Shown piece after piece: positions 7,671 through 18,223 of a DNA stretch of 64,000 nucleotides. Positions within the stretch are counted from its first letter, which is position 1; each line of letters begins with the position of its first letter. Location of the stretch: the NCBI GenBank assembly GCA_944319815.1, contig CALUEX010000010.1, forward strand, positions 1-64,000. The letters are read 5' to 3'. Source of the DNA: an uncultured Prevotella sp. (lineage in GTDB: Bacteria > Bacteroidota > Bacteroidia > Bacteroidales > Bacteroidaceae). Under the pieces are notes generated by a model. That model saw only the letters and a list, made by a program, of their open reading frames with translations. It did no database searches and was not told the DNA's origin. The position numbers were made by a program, and so were the translations under genes.

Positions 7671-8270
7671 ATGAAGACGGAACTTGAGAAATGCCTCGCC
7701 GGAGAGCCTTTCTATGGTGGCGACAGGGAATTGGCCGACATGGCGGCACGGGCAAAACGGCTGACGCGCGAACTTAACGACACCGACTATACGGACACTG
7801 ACAAAAAGCGCGACATCATGCAACGGCTGTTCGGAAGTGTGGGACGGCGCGTGCATTTGGACATAGACTTCCACTGCGAATACGGCCGCAACATCTTCAT
7901 AGGCGACCGCGTAATCATAAACATGAACTGCACATTCGTTGACAACAACATCATCGAGATTGGCAACGATGTGCTCATAGCCTCTAACGTGCAGATTTAC
8001 ACCGCTACGCACTCAACGAAATACGCCGAACGCATCATTCCCGACGACGGTTCGGACGACTGTGAGTTTTGCCTGACATACGCAAAGCCCGTGAAAATAT
8101 GCGACGGAGCATGGCTCGGAGGCGGCGTAGTAGTGCTGCCCGGAGTGACAATCGGACGCAACAGCGTCATCGGCGCAGGCAGCGTGGTCACCCATTCGGT
8201 GCCCGACAACTGCGTGGCCGTGGGCAATCCGTGCAGGGTAATAAAGAAAATAGACAACGGGGAGAAATAA
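7671..8270 (+). CDS. Sugar O-acetyltransferase, maltose/galactoside acetyltransferase type, 199 aa
   Basis: The N-terminal cap (EKCLAGEPFYGGDRELADMA) and left-handed beta-helix hexapeptide repeats match the Maa/LacA/NodL group, which transfer acetyl from acetyl-CoA to a sugar hydroxyl. The catalytic His is in YTATHSTKYAERI, and the end motif AVGNPCRVIKKI closes the helix. The length is normal. A TATATTTG -7 element at 7639-7646 lies 25 bp before the ATG. The next gene begins 26 bp downstream, but no functional tie is evident. The acceptor sugar is unknown. Confidence 0.9.
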   Translation: MKTELEKCLAGEPFYGGDRELADMAARAKRLTRELNDTDYTDTDKKRDIMQRLFGSVGRRVHLDIDFHCEYGRNIFIGDRVIINMNCTFVDNNIIEIGNDVLIASNVQIYTATHSTKYAERIIPDDGSDDCEFCLTYAKPVKICDGAWLGGGVVVLPGVTIGRNSVIGAGSVVTHSVPDNCVAVGNPCRVIKKIDNGEK

Positions 8271-8295
8271 AAGAAAGAATGGAAGGGAGGACAAC

Positions 8296-9344
8296 ATGGA
8301 CTTTCTCATAATGTTATTGCTCATTGTCGCAGCGGTAATCTGCGGCGTGCGCTACAATCGACGGCAAAACATGACACTACGCTCTGACGTATGCCTGTGG
8401 CTGACAAAAGTTAATCTGGCCGTCTTAGTGTTGGCAATCGTCTCCATAATAATTGAATGGAGCACCGACTTTCAACTTCGGTGGAACATCGGGCGCAACT
8501 CTATGTTGCTGGCAGAGCTGACGGGCATAGTGGCATTCTTTGTCGGAATACGCACAGAAAAAACCCGGAGTGTAAAATTATATCTGCGCATATTCTTGGC
8601 TTTTGCAATACTTTTTCTGCCGATAATATTCTTTGCCATGTTTTTTACAAGACATATTACGCTACAAGCGGACATTACACGGTGTGTATTGAAAAAGGAT
8701 TGCTTAGCTCAAGCTATCCTTATTTCAAGATAAGAAAAACCTACTGGATTATGGAACGTCCGTTCACAACGGCCTCAAATAGTGTTTTTGACCCCGAATT
8801 CTACGACAACGCTTGTTACTCATTGACAGAAAACGGAAACACGGGTGCATTGATTTTCACGACAACCAATGAACAAAAAAACGGTGAAGTCTGCACCATC
8901 ATAATAACTGACACCACAAAATACAGACGCAATATACGGCAAACCAAGGCGGTGATAACCGACAAATTCAAGCGCACAAGCAGCTTCAAAAATTATTATT
9001 TTGAATGTGTCTTGCCCGAAAATGGATGGAAAGTAGAGTTGGCAAGCAATTACGAAAACACGGTTTCATCATCTGAAAATGGCAAAAACAAAATAAAACG
9101 ATATTCAACTTGGTTTGACAATGGTGACAAAGACACGGTTGTCATTAGCTTCAGTATTATCGACACAATGAAATATCAGGACACCAGAGCATACTTGGAA
9201 ATACCTAAAGATTCGTTGCCAATACTTACCCCTAATAACGCTGTTGATGAGATAACATCACTTTTCCGTAAAAACAAAGTGAAGTCATCAACCTATTATC
9301 TTCCGCCTAAAAGCCTCCAAAGCATTGATTTGTCCGCTTACTGA
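8296..9344 (+). pseudogene. Membrane protein with extracytoplasmic domain, probably frameshifted
   Basis: The first frame (8296-8733) encodes about four hydrophobic segments (residues about 1-18, 36-53, 69-84, 96-116) and then degenerates. A second frame continues to 9344 with about 225 residues of soluble, coding-looking sequence (GHYTVCIEKGLL, YFKIRKTYWIMERPF, CTIIITDTTKYRRN). The switch falls near a run of six T at 8641-8646, where a one-base slip joins the two parts into one protein of about 350 aa. Alternatives are two genes (a second start at 8751) or ribosomal frameshifting. I do not recognise the family. Its 3' end overlaps the convergent tenI gene by 57 bp. Confidence 0.55.
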
Positions 9345-9887
9345 CAACGCGGCAAGGCGGTTAACGCAGCCGAGCATGGCCGCTCCGCCGAAGTTCAACT
9401 GCCGTAAGTAATTGATTTTGTCGGGAGTTACACCGCCGAGAGCCACAACTTTATTGTCAATAATGCCGTCTTTTGAGGCTTGTTTCAAAACATTGTCCGT
9501 AAAGGCGGAGGCGTAACCTTGCTTTGAAACACTGTCGAATATTGGGCTTAGGAACACGTAACGGCAGGCGTCTTTATACTGCCTGACTTCCTCCAAGGAG
9601 TGACACGAGCGGCTGACGTGCCCCTGCCAACCGCCAGGAACGGTGCTGCGGCGTGCGTTGAGGTGTATGCCGCGCAGGCCGTAAGGCTGTGCAAGCTCGA
9701 AAAAGTCATGTATTACGATGCGACGGCGGTCGTCTGCCGACAAGCCGTCGAGCAGCCTTGCGCAGTCGTCTGCAGTCGCCCCGGGCTTTCGCAAGTGTAC
9801 AATATCAACGCCGTGGGCGAACAAACGGTGAAGAAACTGTGCTTCGCCGTCAAAGAATGTTGGAGAAGTTATTACAAGCCAAAGCAT
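9288..9887 (-). CDS. tenI: TenI/ThiE-like protein (thiazole tautomerase or second thiamine-phosphate synthase)
   Basis: This 199-aa TIM barrel starts WLVITSPTFFDGEAQFLHRLFAHGVDIVHLRKPG. GIHLN and SCHSLEEVRQ (residues about 79-103), VFLSPIFDSVSKQGY and VVALGGVTPDKI are shared with ThiE/TenI. The true ThiE in the same operon is separate, so this copy is more likely the TenI-type tautomerase or a partner of the thiazole branch. I chose MLWLV at 9887 over an upstream Met because the longer form adds residues without homology. It is last in the thi gene order, separated from thi4 by an inverted pair of GGGAGGG repeats. Confidence 0.8.
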   Translation of the reverse strand: MLWLVITSPTFFDGEAQFLHRLFAHGVDIVHLRKPGATADDCARLLDGLSADDRRRIVIHDFFELAQPYGLRGIHLNARRSTVPGGWQGHVSRSCHSLEEVRQYKDACRYVFLSPIFDSVSKQGYASAFTDNVLKQASKDGIIDNKVVALGGVTPDKINYLRQLNFGGAAMLGCVNRLAALSVSGQINALEAFRRKIIG

Positions 9888-9897
9888 AAAACAAATA

Positions 9898-10003
9898 CCC
9901 ACCCCCGCCTTCCCGAAGGGAGGGAGCTTAATTACCTTTAATAATTATCACCTTCAAGGCATCTCAAACTCCCTCCCTTCGGGAGGGCGGGGGTGGGTGT
10001 TTA
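9898..10003. repeat. Inverted pair of GGGAGGG palindromes in the thi operon
   Basis: Copies at about 9898-9930 and 9967-10002 face each other across about 40 bp and fill the whole tenI-thi4 gap. A strong stem here could end or stabilise transcripts between the two genes. Confidence 0.75.
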
Positions 10004-10008
10004 ATGTA

Positions 10009-10779
10009 TTACTTAAGTCTTTCAATGATGAGTTCGGCCACCTTCTTGCCTGACATAAGCATTCCGCCGAAGATTGGCCCCATGCGTGGAGTGCCGCTAA
10101 CGGCTGAAGCCGCCATACCGCAAACGTAGAGTCCGGGATAGATTTCCTTCGTTCCGTTAACCACTTCCTGTTCTCCGGCCACTACGTCGAGCGAGCGTTC
10201 GCCGATAACGTCACCCGTGTCGGTGGCAAGGCGGATGCCGTTCTTGCGGGCAACGGTCTTGCACATCTCGCTGTCGTGGCCCGTTCCGTCAATCACGCAC
10301 TTAGCCATGATGTTCAGCGGGTCAACGTGCAGTCCCTCGCGCAGCACGGGAGTCCAGTTTACTACGACACCGCTTACGATGTTGTTCTTGAACACCACGT
10401 CCTCAACCGAGTAGCAGTTGAAGATTGTCGCGCCCTCGTGAACGGCCTTGTAGAGCAGTGCCGAAGTGCTCTCAACAGAGTCCATGACGTACAGGCCGTC
10501 ACCGTAAGGTTTATAGTTGATGTCGAAATCCTTTACAATATCAAGAGCCTCTTCCTGAACAACAATCTGGTTGAACATCATTGCGCCGCCCCACATTCCG
10601 CCGCCGGGAGACAGCTTGCGGTCAAACTGGGCCACCTTCAAGCCCGCCTTGGCCAGGTAATAAGCAGCGACAATGCCCGACGGGCCGCCGCCAACAATGG
10701 CAACGTCGATGTCGAGGTTACGTTCCAACTTCTCGAAATAGGTACTGATGATACCCTGTGAAACTTTCTTTTCAATCAT
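10009..10779 (-). CDS. thi4: Sulfide-dependent ADP-thiazole synthase (Thi4 family)
   Basis: A 256-aa Thi4 protein that makes adenylated thiazole carboxylate from NAD and glycine. The dinucleotide loop is VAIVGGGPSGIVAAYYLA (residues about 26-43) and the C-terminal flavin-like motif is GTPRMGPIFGGMLMSG. At the position of the yeast suicide cysteine (context C-M-D-P) this protein has His151 (GLHVDP). In characterised archaeal and anaerobe enzymes that substitution means free sulfide, not the enzyme's own Cys, supplies the sulfur catalytically. No thiG, thiH, thiS or thiF is seen here, so Thi4 is the likely thiazole route. It lies between thiC and tenI and is flanked on both sides by palindromic repeats. 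Confidence 0.9.
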   Translation of the reverse strand: MIEKKVSQGIISTYFEKLERNLDIDVAIVGGGPSGIVAAYYLAKAGLKVAQFDRKLSPGGGMWGGAMMFNQIVVQEEALDIVKDFDINYKPYGDGLYVMDSVESTSALLYKAVHEGATIFNCYSVEDVVFKNNIVSGVVVNWTPVLREGLHVDPLNIMAKCVIDGTGHDSEMCKTVARKNGIRLATDTGDVIGERSLDVVAGEQEVVNGTKEIYPGLYVCGMAASAVSGTPRMGPIFGGMLMSGKKVAELIIERLK

Positions 10780-10826
10780 TTTTACTTATTATTTAATGGT
10801 AAACAATCTCATTGTAATTTCTGGAA

Positions 10827-10934
10827 GGAGTTAAGGAGTTATGTAGTTAAGGAGTTAAGACAATAGCTTTGTTGTCTTATCAGCTATCAGCAAAACATTT
10901 GTCTTAACTCCTTAACTACATAACTCCTTAACTC

Positions 10935-10936
<2 letters not shown>
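10827..10936. repeat. Long palindrome of GGAGTTAA units after thiC
   Basis: The left arm is ggagttaaggagttatgtag plus further units; the right arm is its complement, ending at the thiC stop codon. It fills most of the 155-bp thiC-thi4 gap and may attenuate or stabilise the operon mRNA. Confidence 0.75.
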
Positions 10937-13261
<2,325 letters not shown>

Positions 13262-13272
<11 letters not shown>

Positions 13273-14086
13273 CTTTGACTATGATTTTGCATGGGTCATA
13301 CAAATGGTTAACCGGCCCGTGGCCGTGGCCTGTCATGACATCGGCACCAGCCACAAGGGCTTTCGTAAGGTATGCCTTAGCCTCCCTAACGGCTTCTTCC
13401 ATGCCGTAGCCACACGCACAGTAAGCCGCTATGGCGGCAGACAGGGTGCATCCCGTGCCGTGTGTGTTCGCCGTTCCAACCGTCTCCGCTGAAAACTCCA
13501 CACGCTTGACGCTTCCACCTTTATTTATATATAGGAAATCGGTTTTCACCTTGCCCTCGGCATGACCGCCCTTTACGAGCAGTGCCTTCACGCCAAGCCT
13601 TAATACAGCCTGCGCGGCAGCGTCTACAGAACAGTCGTCACCTGCCAACACCCAAGCCTCCGGCAGGTTTGGAGTAACCAAATCGGCCATAGGCAGCAGC
13701 CGTTCCTTCATTATCGCCAGTGCGTCAGGCTGCATAAGCGGGCATCCGCTCGTTGAAACCATCACGGGGTCAACCACCAGAAACTTCGGCCTGTACGCCG
13801 TCAAGGCGCGCACTATGGCGTCAAGCGTGGCTGCATCGTTCACCATTCCTATTTTCGCCGCGTCAACGTCGAGGTCTTCCATCACCGTTGTTATCTGGTC
13901 ATAAACCACCTGCGGTGGCAATGAATGTACATATTTTACGCCCACAGTGTTCTGCACGGTGACGGCGGTTATTGCCGTAGCACCATACACGCCCAAGGCC
14001 GAAAAGGTCTTCAGGTCAGCCTGTAGACCGGCTCCGCCCGACGGGTCGGAACCTGCAATAGTCAAAGCCGTAACGTATCTTTTCAT
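13262..14086 (-). CDS. thiD: Hydroxymethylpyrimidine/phosphomethylpyrimidine kinase ThiD
   Basis: A 274-aa ribokinase-fold enzyme that phosphorylates HMP and HMP-P. The N-terminus [20 protein letters not shown] and the anion-hole/ATP motif [19 protein letters not shown] near residue 220 are diagnostic. It is the first gene of the thi operon. The 350 bp upstream hold a degenerate tandem repeat, a TPP riboswitch and a good Bacteroidetes promoter. Confidence 0.96.
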
Positions 14087-14099
14087 CAGTCAATGCGCC

Positions 14100-14260
14100 T
14101 TTTAGGTTGTACGGTTATCGGATTATGCGGTTGTACGGTTATCAGGTTGTACGGTTTTGAGGCTATACGGTCATCTGGTCATACAGCTTCAAGGTCTTTG
14201 CAAGGTCTAAAGCTCTGCGGACAAACCGTAAAACCTTATAACCCCATAACCTTATAACCG
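14100..14260. repeat. Degenerate tandem CCGTATAAC-like repeats in the thi leader
   Basis: Tandem copies of ggttgtacggttatc and related units (gcggttgtacggttat, ctatacggtcatc), then accttataaccccataacc on the other face. A similar block lies at 29437-29580. In the duplicated leader at 18.95 kb, 16 bp of this block are missing. Confidence 0.65.
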
Positions 14261-14332
14261 TAAAAATCTGTACTGTGAAAGGCGGAATGCACGGACGTGC
14301 TGCCCCTATGCGGTTTGAAAGAATGAATGTCA

Positions 14333-14425
14333 TCAAAACTCCCAGCGTCGGCATTATCCGTACTGGTGCAATGTGTATCATCTCAGCCACTGACGGACAC
14401 AACTCCGCCGGGCACCACCTTTTGA
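14333..14425 (-). promoter_or_regulatory. TPP riboswitch upstream of thiD
   Basis: On the minus strand the segment contains the thi-box features in order: ggctgagatgatacac (the CUGAGA pyrimidine-binding bulge), then accagtacggataatgccga (the GGAUAAUGCC pyrophosphate sensor), closed by a P1 stem of tcaaaa with ttttga. It lies between a strong promoter and thiD, so TPP should repress the operon. An almost identical copy is at 19034-19126. Confidence 0.93.
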
Positions 14426-14434
14426 GTACGTCCG

Positions 14435-14465
14435 CAAAGATAGTGCTTTAATATGTAACGGCAAA
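14435..14465 (-). promoter_or_regulatory. thi operon promoter
   Basis: Read on the minus strand: TTTG (14465-14462), 19-bp spacer, TATCTTTG (14442-14435). This is the textbook Bacteroidetes sigma pattern, just ahead of the riboswitch. Confidence 0.85.
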
Positions 14466-14573
14466 ACTTTTCTGCGTTTTTATTCAAATAAATACATAAA
14501 CGCCACATAACCTCAAGGCAAGAACATACCAACTGCATTTTCACACTTTCACAAGGCTTGCGGAAACAAAATT

Positions 14574-14605
14574 TTTGCAATCATGGAATAAAGACAATAT
14601 TTTTG
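14574..14605 (+). promoter_or_regulatory. Promoter for the 138-aa hypothetical gene
   Basis: TTTG (14574-14577), 20-bp spacer, TATTTTTG (14598-14605), 19 bp ahead of the ATG at 14624. It marks the left edge of the AT-rich island. Confidence 0.7.
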
Positions 14606-14623
14606 CAAAAAATTATATGCAAG

Positions 14624-15040
14624 ATGAAGAACGTAATTGAACTGTCAAAGGCAAATTATAAAAAGTACATTCCCATAGACATTGCCGCAATATCGCTTGC
14701 AGAGCCTGGTGCCATGGGTGAAAGAGGCGGCATCATTATAATGTCTACCAAAAATGAACTGTTCCACTTGAACTATATTCGAGACAAAGATATTAATGAC
14801 GTCTTAGACCTAATTTGCCCAATTTTGTTTGAGTGTGAAATCTTATTATTTGCAGAAAAGACGCCGCCAGGATGGTTCAGCAAATATTTAGGTTTCGGAA
14901 ACCACCTCATCGTCAGGGAATATCTGCAATGCCAATTTGATGAAAAGGCAAACAAACTTGAAGATGGCAAGATATTATATAATGAATGGATTAACATAAT
15001 AAGTTCAATCATTGAAGAAAAATCAAATGCCAACACATAA
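14624..15040 (+). CDS. Hypothetical protein, 138 aa
   Basis: I take the ATG at 14624 (MKNVIELSKANYKKYIPID) because a promoter ends at 14605, which rules out an upstream start in the same frame. The protein is soluble, with predicted mixed alpha/beta content (GGIIIMSTKNELFHLNYIRD, ILFECEILLFAEKTPPGW) and a charged C-terminus. I do not recognise a family. It is the first gene of the AT-rich block between the two TPP riboswitch copies. Confidence 0.75.
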   Translation: MKNVIELSKANYKKYIPIDIAAISLAEPGAMGERGGIIIMSTKNELFHLNYIRDKDINDVLDLICPILFECEILLFAEKTPPGWFSKYLGFGNHLIVREYLQCQFDEKANKLEDGKILYNEWINIISSIIEEKSNANT

Positions 15041-15094
15041 AATTCGAGATAAAAATCTACTGTTGCCTGTTTCATAATCGGCAAATGGCTGGCT

Positions 15095-15128
15095 TATCCG
15101 CAAGTTTTCGCCAATAAACTTGCGGATA
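15095..15128. terminator. Hairpin after the 138-aa gene
   Basis: Perfect 13-bp arms (tatccgcaagttt and its complement) with an 8-nt loop, 55 nt after the stop. There is no strong T-run, so it may be a terminator or an operator. It overlaps the -33 element of the next promoter. Confidence 0.5.
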
Positions 15129-15150
15129 TTGGCAAAAGTCAGTATATTTG
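15120..15150 (+). promoter_or_regulatory. Promoter in the island
   Basis: TTG (15120-15122), 20-bp spacer, TATATTTG (15143-15150). It reads rightward into a 400-bp stretch with no convincing gene before 15551. Confidence 0.6.
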
Positions 15151-15197
15151 CCATGTCGCCGTAAGGATGTATCCTCCCCAAAAGGCTGCACTGCACG

Positions 15198-15509
15198 GTG
15201 GCTATATATGGAAAAGGCGTTTACTTAACGCTTTGTCTTGACGCTTCGAAAACTTCGCAACTTTCCGGTATAGTCAAGAACAAGGCAACAGTAGATGCTC
15301 TACGTGGTATGTTTCATCAATGCCATCATTACGTCCGTATGCCCTCACAGGCATTCGACATTTATGGCATAAACATATCCGGCGTGGGGTCTCTGCGTTG
15401 CTCGTTCAACTATACCGGGCAATGCGAAGGCCTCGAAGCGTGGAACGGGCAGACGACAGTAAGAACTTCCACGCCTTATTTATATATACAACATACCAAC
15501 AGTTTATAA
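15198..15509 (+). CDS. Doubtful small ORF or structured RNA, 103 codons
   Basis: An uninterrupted frame starting MAIYGKGVYLTLCLDASKTS, with SGVGSLRCSFNYTGQCEGLE in the second half. Base composition is much more GC-rich than the next gene. It has its own promoter 48 bp upstream, and an 8-bp stem (gcgtggaa ... ttccacgc) near 15438-15476 is followed by an AT-rich run. It could be a small protein, a non-coding RNA, or part of a dispersed repeat. I do not assign a function. Confidence 0.3.
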   Translation: MAIYGKGVYLTLCLDASKTSQLSGIVKNKATVDALRGMFHQCHHYVRMPSQAFDIYGINISGVGSLRCSFNYTGQCEGLEAWNGQTTVRTSTPYLYIQHTNSL

Positions 15510-15550
15510 TTTGTCCTTTAGGAAGTAATGGATGGCAAAAATTTAAAATT

Positions 15551-16390
15551 ATGGAAATATTTTATTTCATTTCAATCACAACAGTTATTATTTTATTTAT
15601 TTCACTAATAATTATAAATCTAAAAATAAAACATATAAGAAAACAAAAAGAAATCAATTCTAATCAAAACGACGCTATTAATCATAACAACATTTCTACA
15701 ACTAAAAAACAATACAATATGGGAACAAACTCATTTTCAAATAACCTTTATGAAATTGCTGAAAGTTTAATTATTTCTTGTAATCTGGGTGATAAACAAA
15801 TTGCTGAAAACAACATGATTACCCTATACAAGGCAACTGAAGGAAAAAAATCAAAACTCTTATTACAAATAAATCCTAAACAAGCAGGTACAATTGGCCT
15901 TGGATATACTTGGTTTACATTTTTATTTAACAATGGGAACTCCAATATTAATGACATTGCCGCTGAAAACGCTTTATTCTGCTTGACAACGAACTATATA
16001 GAAACAAATAATTGTATCGTTTTACCTGCAATATTCTCATTGCTTAATAAATGCTCTGAACATTTAGAAGACACTATAAATAGAACTTTGAGAGACACAT
16101 TTTATTATGCACCAACAAATGACCGTGGGCACGATAAATATAACATAGATGGGACTAAATTCTATAAATATACAATAATGTTTTTCTGCTTAAACAATTT
16201 TTATGATTTAAAGGCGGAAAAATTTAAAATAAAAGATTTACCATTTCAACCAAATATCTATGACGTTAAAAGGTTCATGAATGAATTTACCTCATTAGCT
16301 CTTAATAAATTAGATAATATTTGCAATATAGGTGAAAATAATCTAAGAAACATACAAAATTCAATAAGAAATTTCCTTATCGAATTATAA
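15551..16390 (+). CDS. Hypothetical protein with N-terminal membrane anchor, 279 aa
   Basis: The frame is very AT-rich compared with neighbours, with many Asn, Ile, Lys and Asn-Asn pairs, suggesting recent acquisition. The start at 15551 (MEIFYFISITTVIILFISLI) gives one membrane segment at residues about 4-24 and a Lys/Asn linker. A soluble helical domain follows (AENALFCLTTNYIETNNCIV, LPAIFSLLNKCSEHLEDTIN). The frame is open upstream of 15551, but that sequence lies in a region of different composition. No family recognised. A short DUF6804-like membrane gene follows 14 bp later. Confidence 0.75.
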   Translation: MEIFYFISITTVIILFISLIIINLKIKHIRKQKEINSNQNDAINHNNISTTKKQYNMGTNSFSNNLYEIAESLIISCNLGDKQIAENNMITLYKATEGKKSKLLLQINPKQAGTIGLGYTWFTFLFNNGNSNINDIAAENALFCLTTNYIETNNCIVLPAIFSLLNKCSEHLEDTINRTLRDTFYYAPTNDRGHDKYNIDGTKFYKYTIMFFCLNNFYDLKAEKFKIKDLPFQPNIYDVKRFMNEFTSLALNKLDNICNIGENNLRNIQNSIRNFLIEL

Positions 16391-16403
16391 TATAACGAAA
16401 TAA

Positions 16404-16703
16404 ATGACAAAATATATAATATTTATCCTCGCAGCTATACTGCTATTATGCCTCGCCCCAATGCCATACGGCTATTACACGCTCGTTCGGTTCGTATCAA
16501 TGGTTGTGTTTGGCGTAATGGCATATAAGTATTACCAAGTCAAGAAAGAAGGACTGGCGATAACTTTCGGGGCATTGGCTTTACTGTTCCAGCCGTTCAT
16601 AAAAATTGCACTTGGACGAACCATTTGGAACGTTGTTGACGTAATCGCCGCTACTTTGCTAATAATACTATTTTTCTCTGAAAACAAAAAGAAACAAAAT
16701 TAA
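16404..16703 (+). CDS. Small membrane protein, DUF6804-like, 99 aa
   Basis: It has about four hydrophobic stretches: residues 4-22, 25-43, 51-67 and 75-92. The motif MPYGYYTLVRFVSMVVFG followed by KEGLAITFGALALLFQPF and GRTIWNVVDV is one I associate with DUF6804, whose function is unknown. It begins 14 bp after the previous gene and is followed after 5 bp by another small membrane protein, so the three may form one transcript. Confidence 0.75.
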   Translation: MTKYIIFILAAILLLCLAPMPYGYYTLVRFVSMVVFGVMAYKYYQVKKEGLAITFGALALLFQPFIKIALGRTIWNVVDVIAATLLIILFFSENKKKQN

Positions 16704-16707
16704 GATT

Positions 16708-16980
16708 ATGGGATGTTTGACAAGATTATGCATTTATATTGCCGTAATGTGCCTTGTTGGCTGGTTGTTTTGCGACATCAGCCCCGAAAAGACATATTCA
16801 TGGTATCATGGAATTTGGCACGGCCTTTTCTTTATTCCTAACCTGATAAGAAGCTGGTTTGGCGACGCCCTATACAAGGCGAATTATTACACTGACGCTT
16901 ACAATGTGTTGTGGTGGATTACAACAATAATGTCTTGCATCGGTACTGTTTTTGGCGGAGGCAGGAAAGAATACTACTGA
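16708..16980 (+). CDS. Small hypothetical membrane protein, 90 aa
   Basis: It contains a hydrophobic N-terminal segment (IYIAVMCLVGWLFCDI), an amphipathic middle (YHGIWHGLFFIPNLIRSWFG) and a C-terminal hydrophobic stretch (WWITTIMSCIGTVFGG). Similar products accompany DUF6804-like genes in mixed Bacteroidales islands, but I cannot name a family. It sits 5 bp after the preceding gene. Confidence 0.65.
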   Translation: MGCLTRLCIYIAVMCLVGWLFCDISPEKTYSWYHGIWHGLFFIPNLIRSWFGDALYKANYYTDAYNVLWWITTIMSCIGTVFGGGRKEYY

Positions 16981-17079
16981 TACTGCAAGGCTTGCAAAGA
17001 ATAAAACCACAATATTTCTGAAAAACAATCATTACATTTGCAACCATAAACATCATATAACCTAAAAAACATTTATACT

Positions 17080-18219
17080 GTGAGCCTTTTCAGACGAAAG
17101 AAAATATATATTCCATTAAACAAGCCTTGTGATAAAACATGGAAAGAAGAACTTGAAACGCCTAAACCAAAATATGAAATTGAACATACCGGTGTGGAAC
17201 TGCAATGTATGGAGTTTCTTGGCGTAAGGAATGAAGTCATCTATATGGAGGACGACTACAACGAGGCCGCAAACTGTTGCATCCGTGAGAATTATGAATT
17301 GATAAAACAATGCTTTGCAAAAAAGAATCTCAGATTTATATACCTGCCGTGGCTCGGAAAAGAACTAAAAGACGAAAAGATTTGGAAATACCAAACGCCG
17401 TTTAAAGACGTAAAATGCGACATTGATATTCCTTCACTAAAAAGCAATTACCTGCTTGACTTCATGGCACGCCCTGAAAATCGATACAAAGTAGGGAGGC
17501 CATGTTTTGCCAGATATAATGACAACACACCAGGGTTAAAGATTTTCGACCTATACATTTTCGACCCAAACGTTGCCAATAATGACTTACAAGGCTATTT
17601 TGAATGTATGGCCGAACAATTATTGTCGTTCAAGCAATGGGGTGGAGTTTTTTGTACAAGCTACAAAAAGCCCCAAGATGCCGACGAAGCCTTTGACGAG
17701 GAAACGAAATATCTGCTGAAGGAGGTTGAATATCGCATAGACCTTTTGCGCCGCAAGGGAATAAGCCAAGTCGTCCTTGACAATTTGGTGAAGCCGGAAA
17801 TGAAGTTAAGCAAACTTGTGGTGACAAAAGATTTCAGGATAATACTGCCCGACTATGGCGGGATGGAGATTAAGATGGAACCATTGGTCAAGTCCGTTTT
17901 CCTGCTTTTCCTGAAACATCCTGAAGGCATCTTGTTCAAGGAGTTGCCCGAATACAGGCAAGAACTGGCCGAGATATACGGACGGATAAAAGGGGCGAGG
18001 GTGTCAAGAAACCTGTTCGGCATAAGAAGCTATGACAAAAGCATCGTCAACGCCACCGACCCGCTGAACAATTCAATCAACGAGAAATGCGCACGCATCA
18101 GGGAGGCTTTCCTGCTGAATTTCCAAGAGGGACTGGCCGAAAACTATTTCGTCACAGGCAAGCGCGGCGAACCCAAAGGCATAAGAATATCAAGAAACTT
18201 AGTAGAATGGGAGGAATAG
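17080..18219 (+). CDS. Hypothetical protein, 379 aa
   Basis: The frame opens with GTG at 17080 (MSLFRRKKIYIPLNK). The N-terminal half is acidic/aromatic (YLPWLGKELKDEKIWKYQ, LKIFDLYIFDPNVANNDLQG). The C-terminal 120 residues (VKSVFLLFLKHPEGILFKEL, DPLNNSINEKCARIREAFLL, YFVTGKRGEPKGIRI) look like a winged-helix-like domain seen at the end of several Bacteroidetes hypotheticals; that reading is inference. No membrane segments. The next gene starts 4 bp after its stop, so they are coupled. Confidence 0.8.
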   Translation: MSLFRRKKIYIPLNKPCDKTWKEELETPKPKYEIEHTGVELQCMEFLGVRNEVIYMEDDYNEAANCCIRENYELIKQCFAKKNLRFIYLPWLGKELKDEKIWKYQTPFKDVKCDIDIPSLKSNYLLDFMARPENRYKVGRPCFARYNDNTPGLKIFDLYIFDPNVANNDLQGYFECMAEQLLSFKQWGGVFCTSYKKPQDADEAFDEETKYLLKEVEYRIDLLRRKGISQVVLDNLVKPEMKLSKLVVTKDFRIILPDYGGMEIKMEPLVKSVFLLFLKHPEGILFKELPEYRQELAEIYGRIKGARVSRNLFGIRSYDKSIVNATDPLNNSINEKCARIREAFLLNFQEGLAENYFVTGKRGEPKGIRISRNLVEWEE

Positions 18220-18223
18220 AGCC

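Noticed and set aside
14100-14260. Possible CRISPR-like tandem repeat
   Set aside because: Units are 8-15 nt, degenerate and contiguous, with no spacers and no cas genes.
14163-14402. Minus-strand frame of 79 codons over the first riboswitch
   Set aside because: It encodes the same peptide as the second copy because both lie over the aptamer; the RNA structure explains the sequence.
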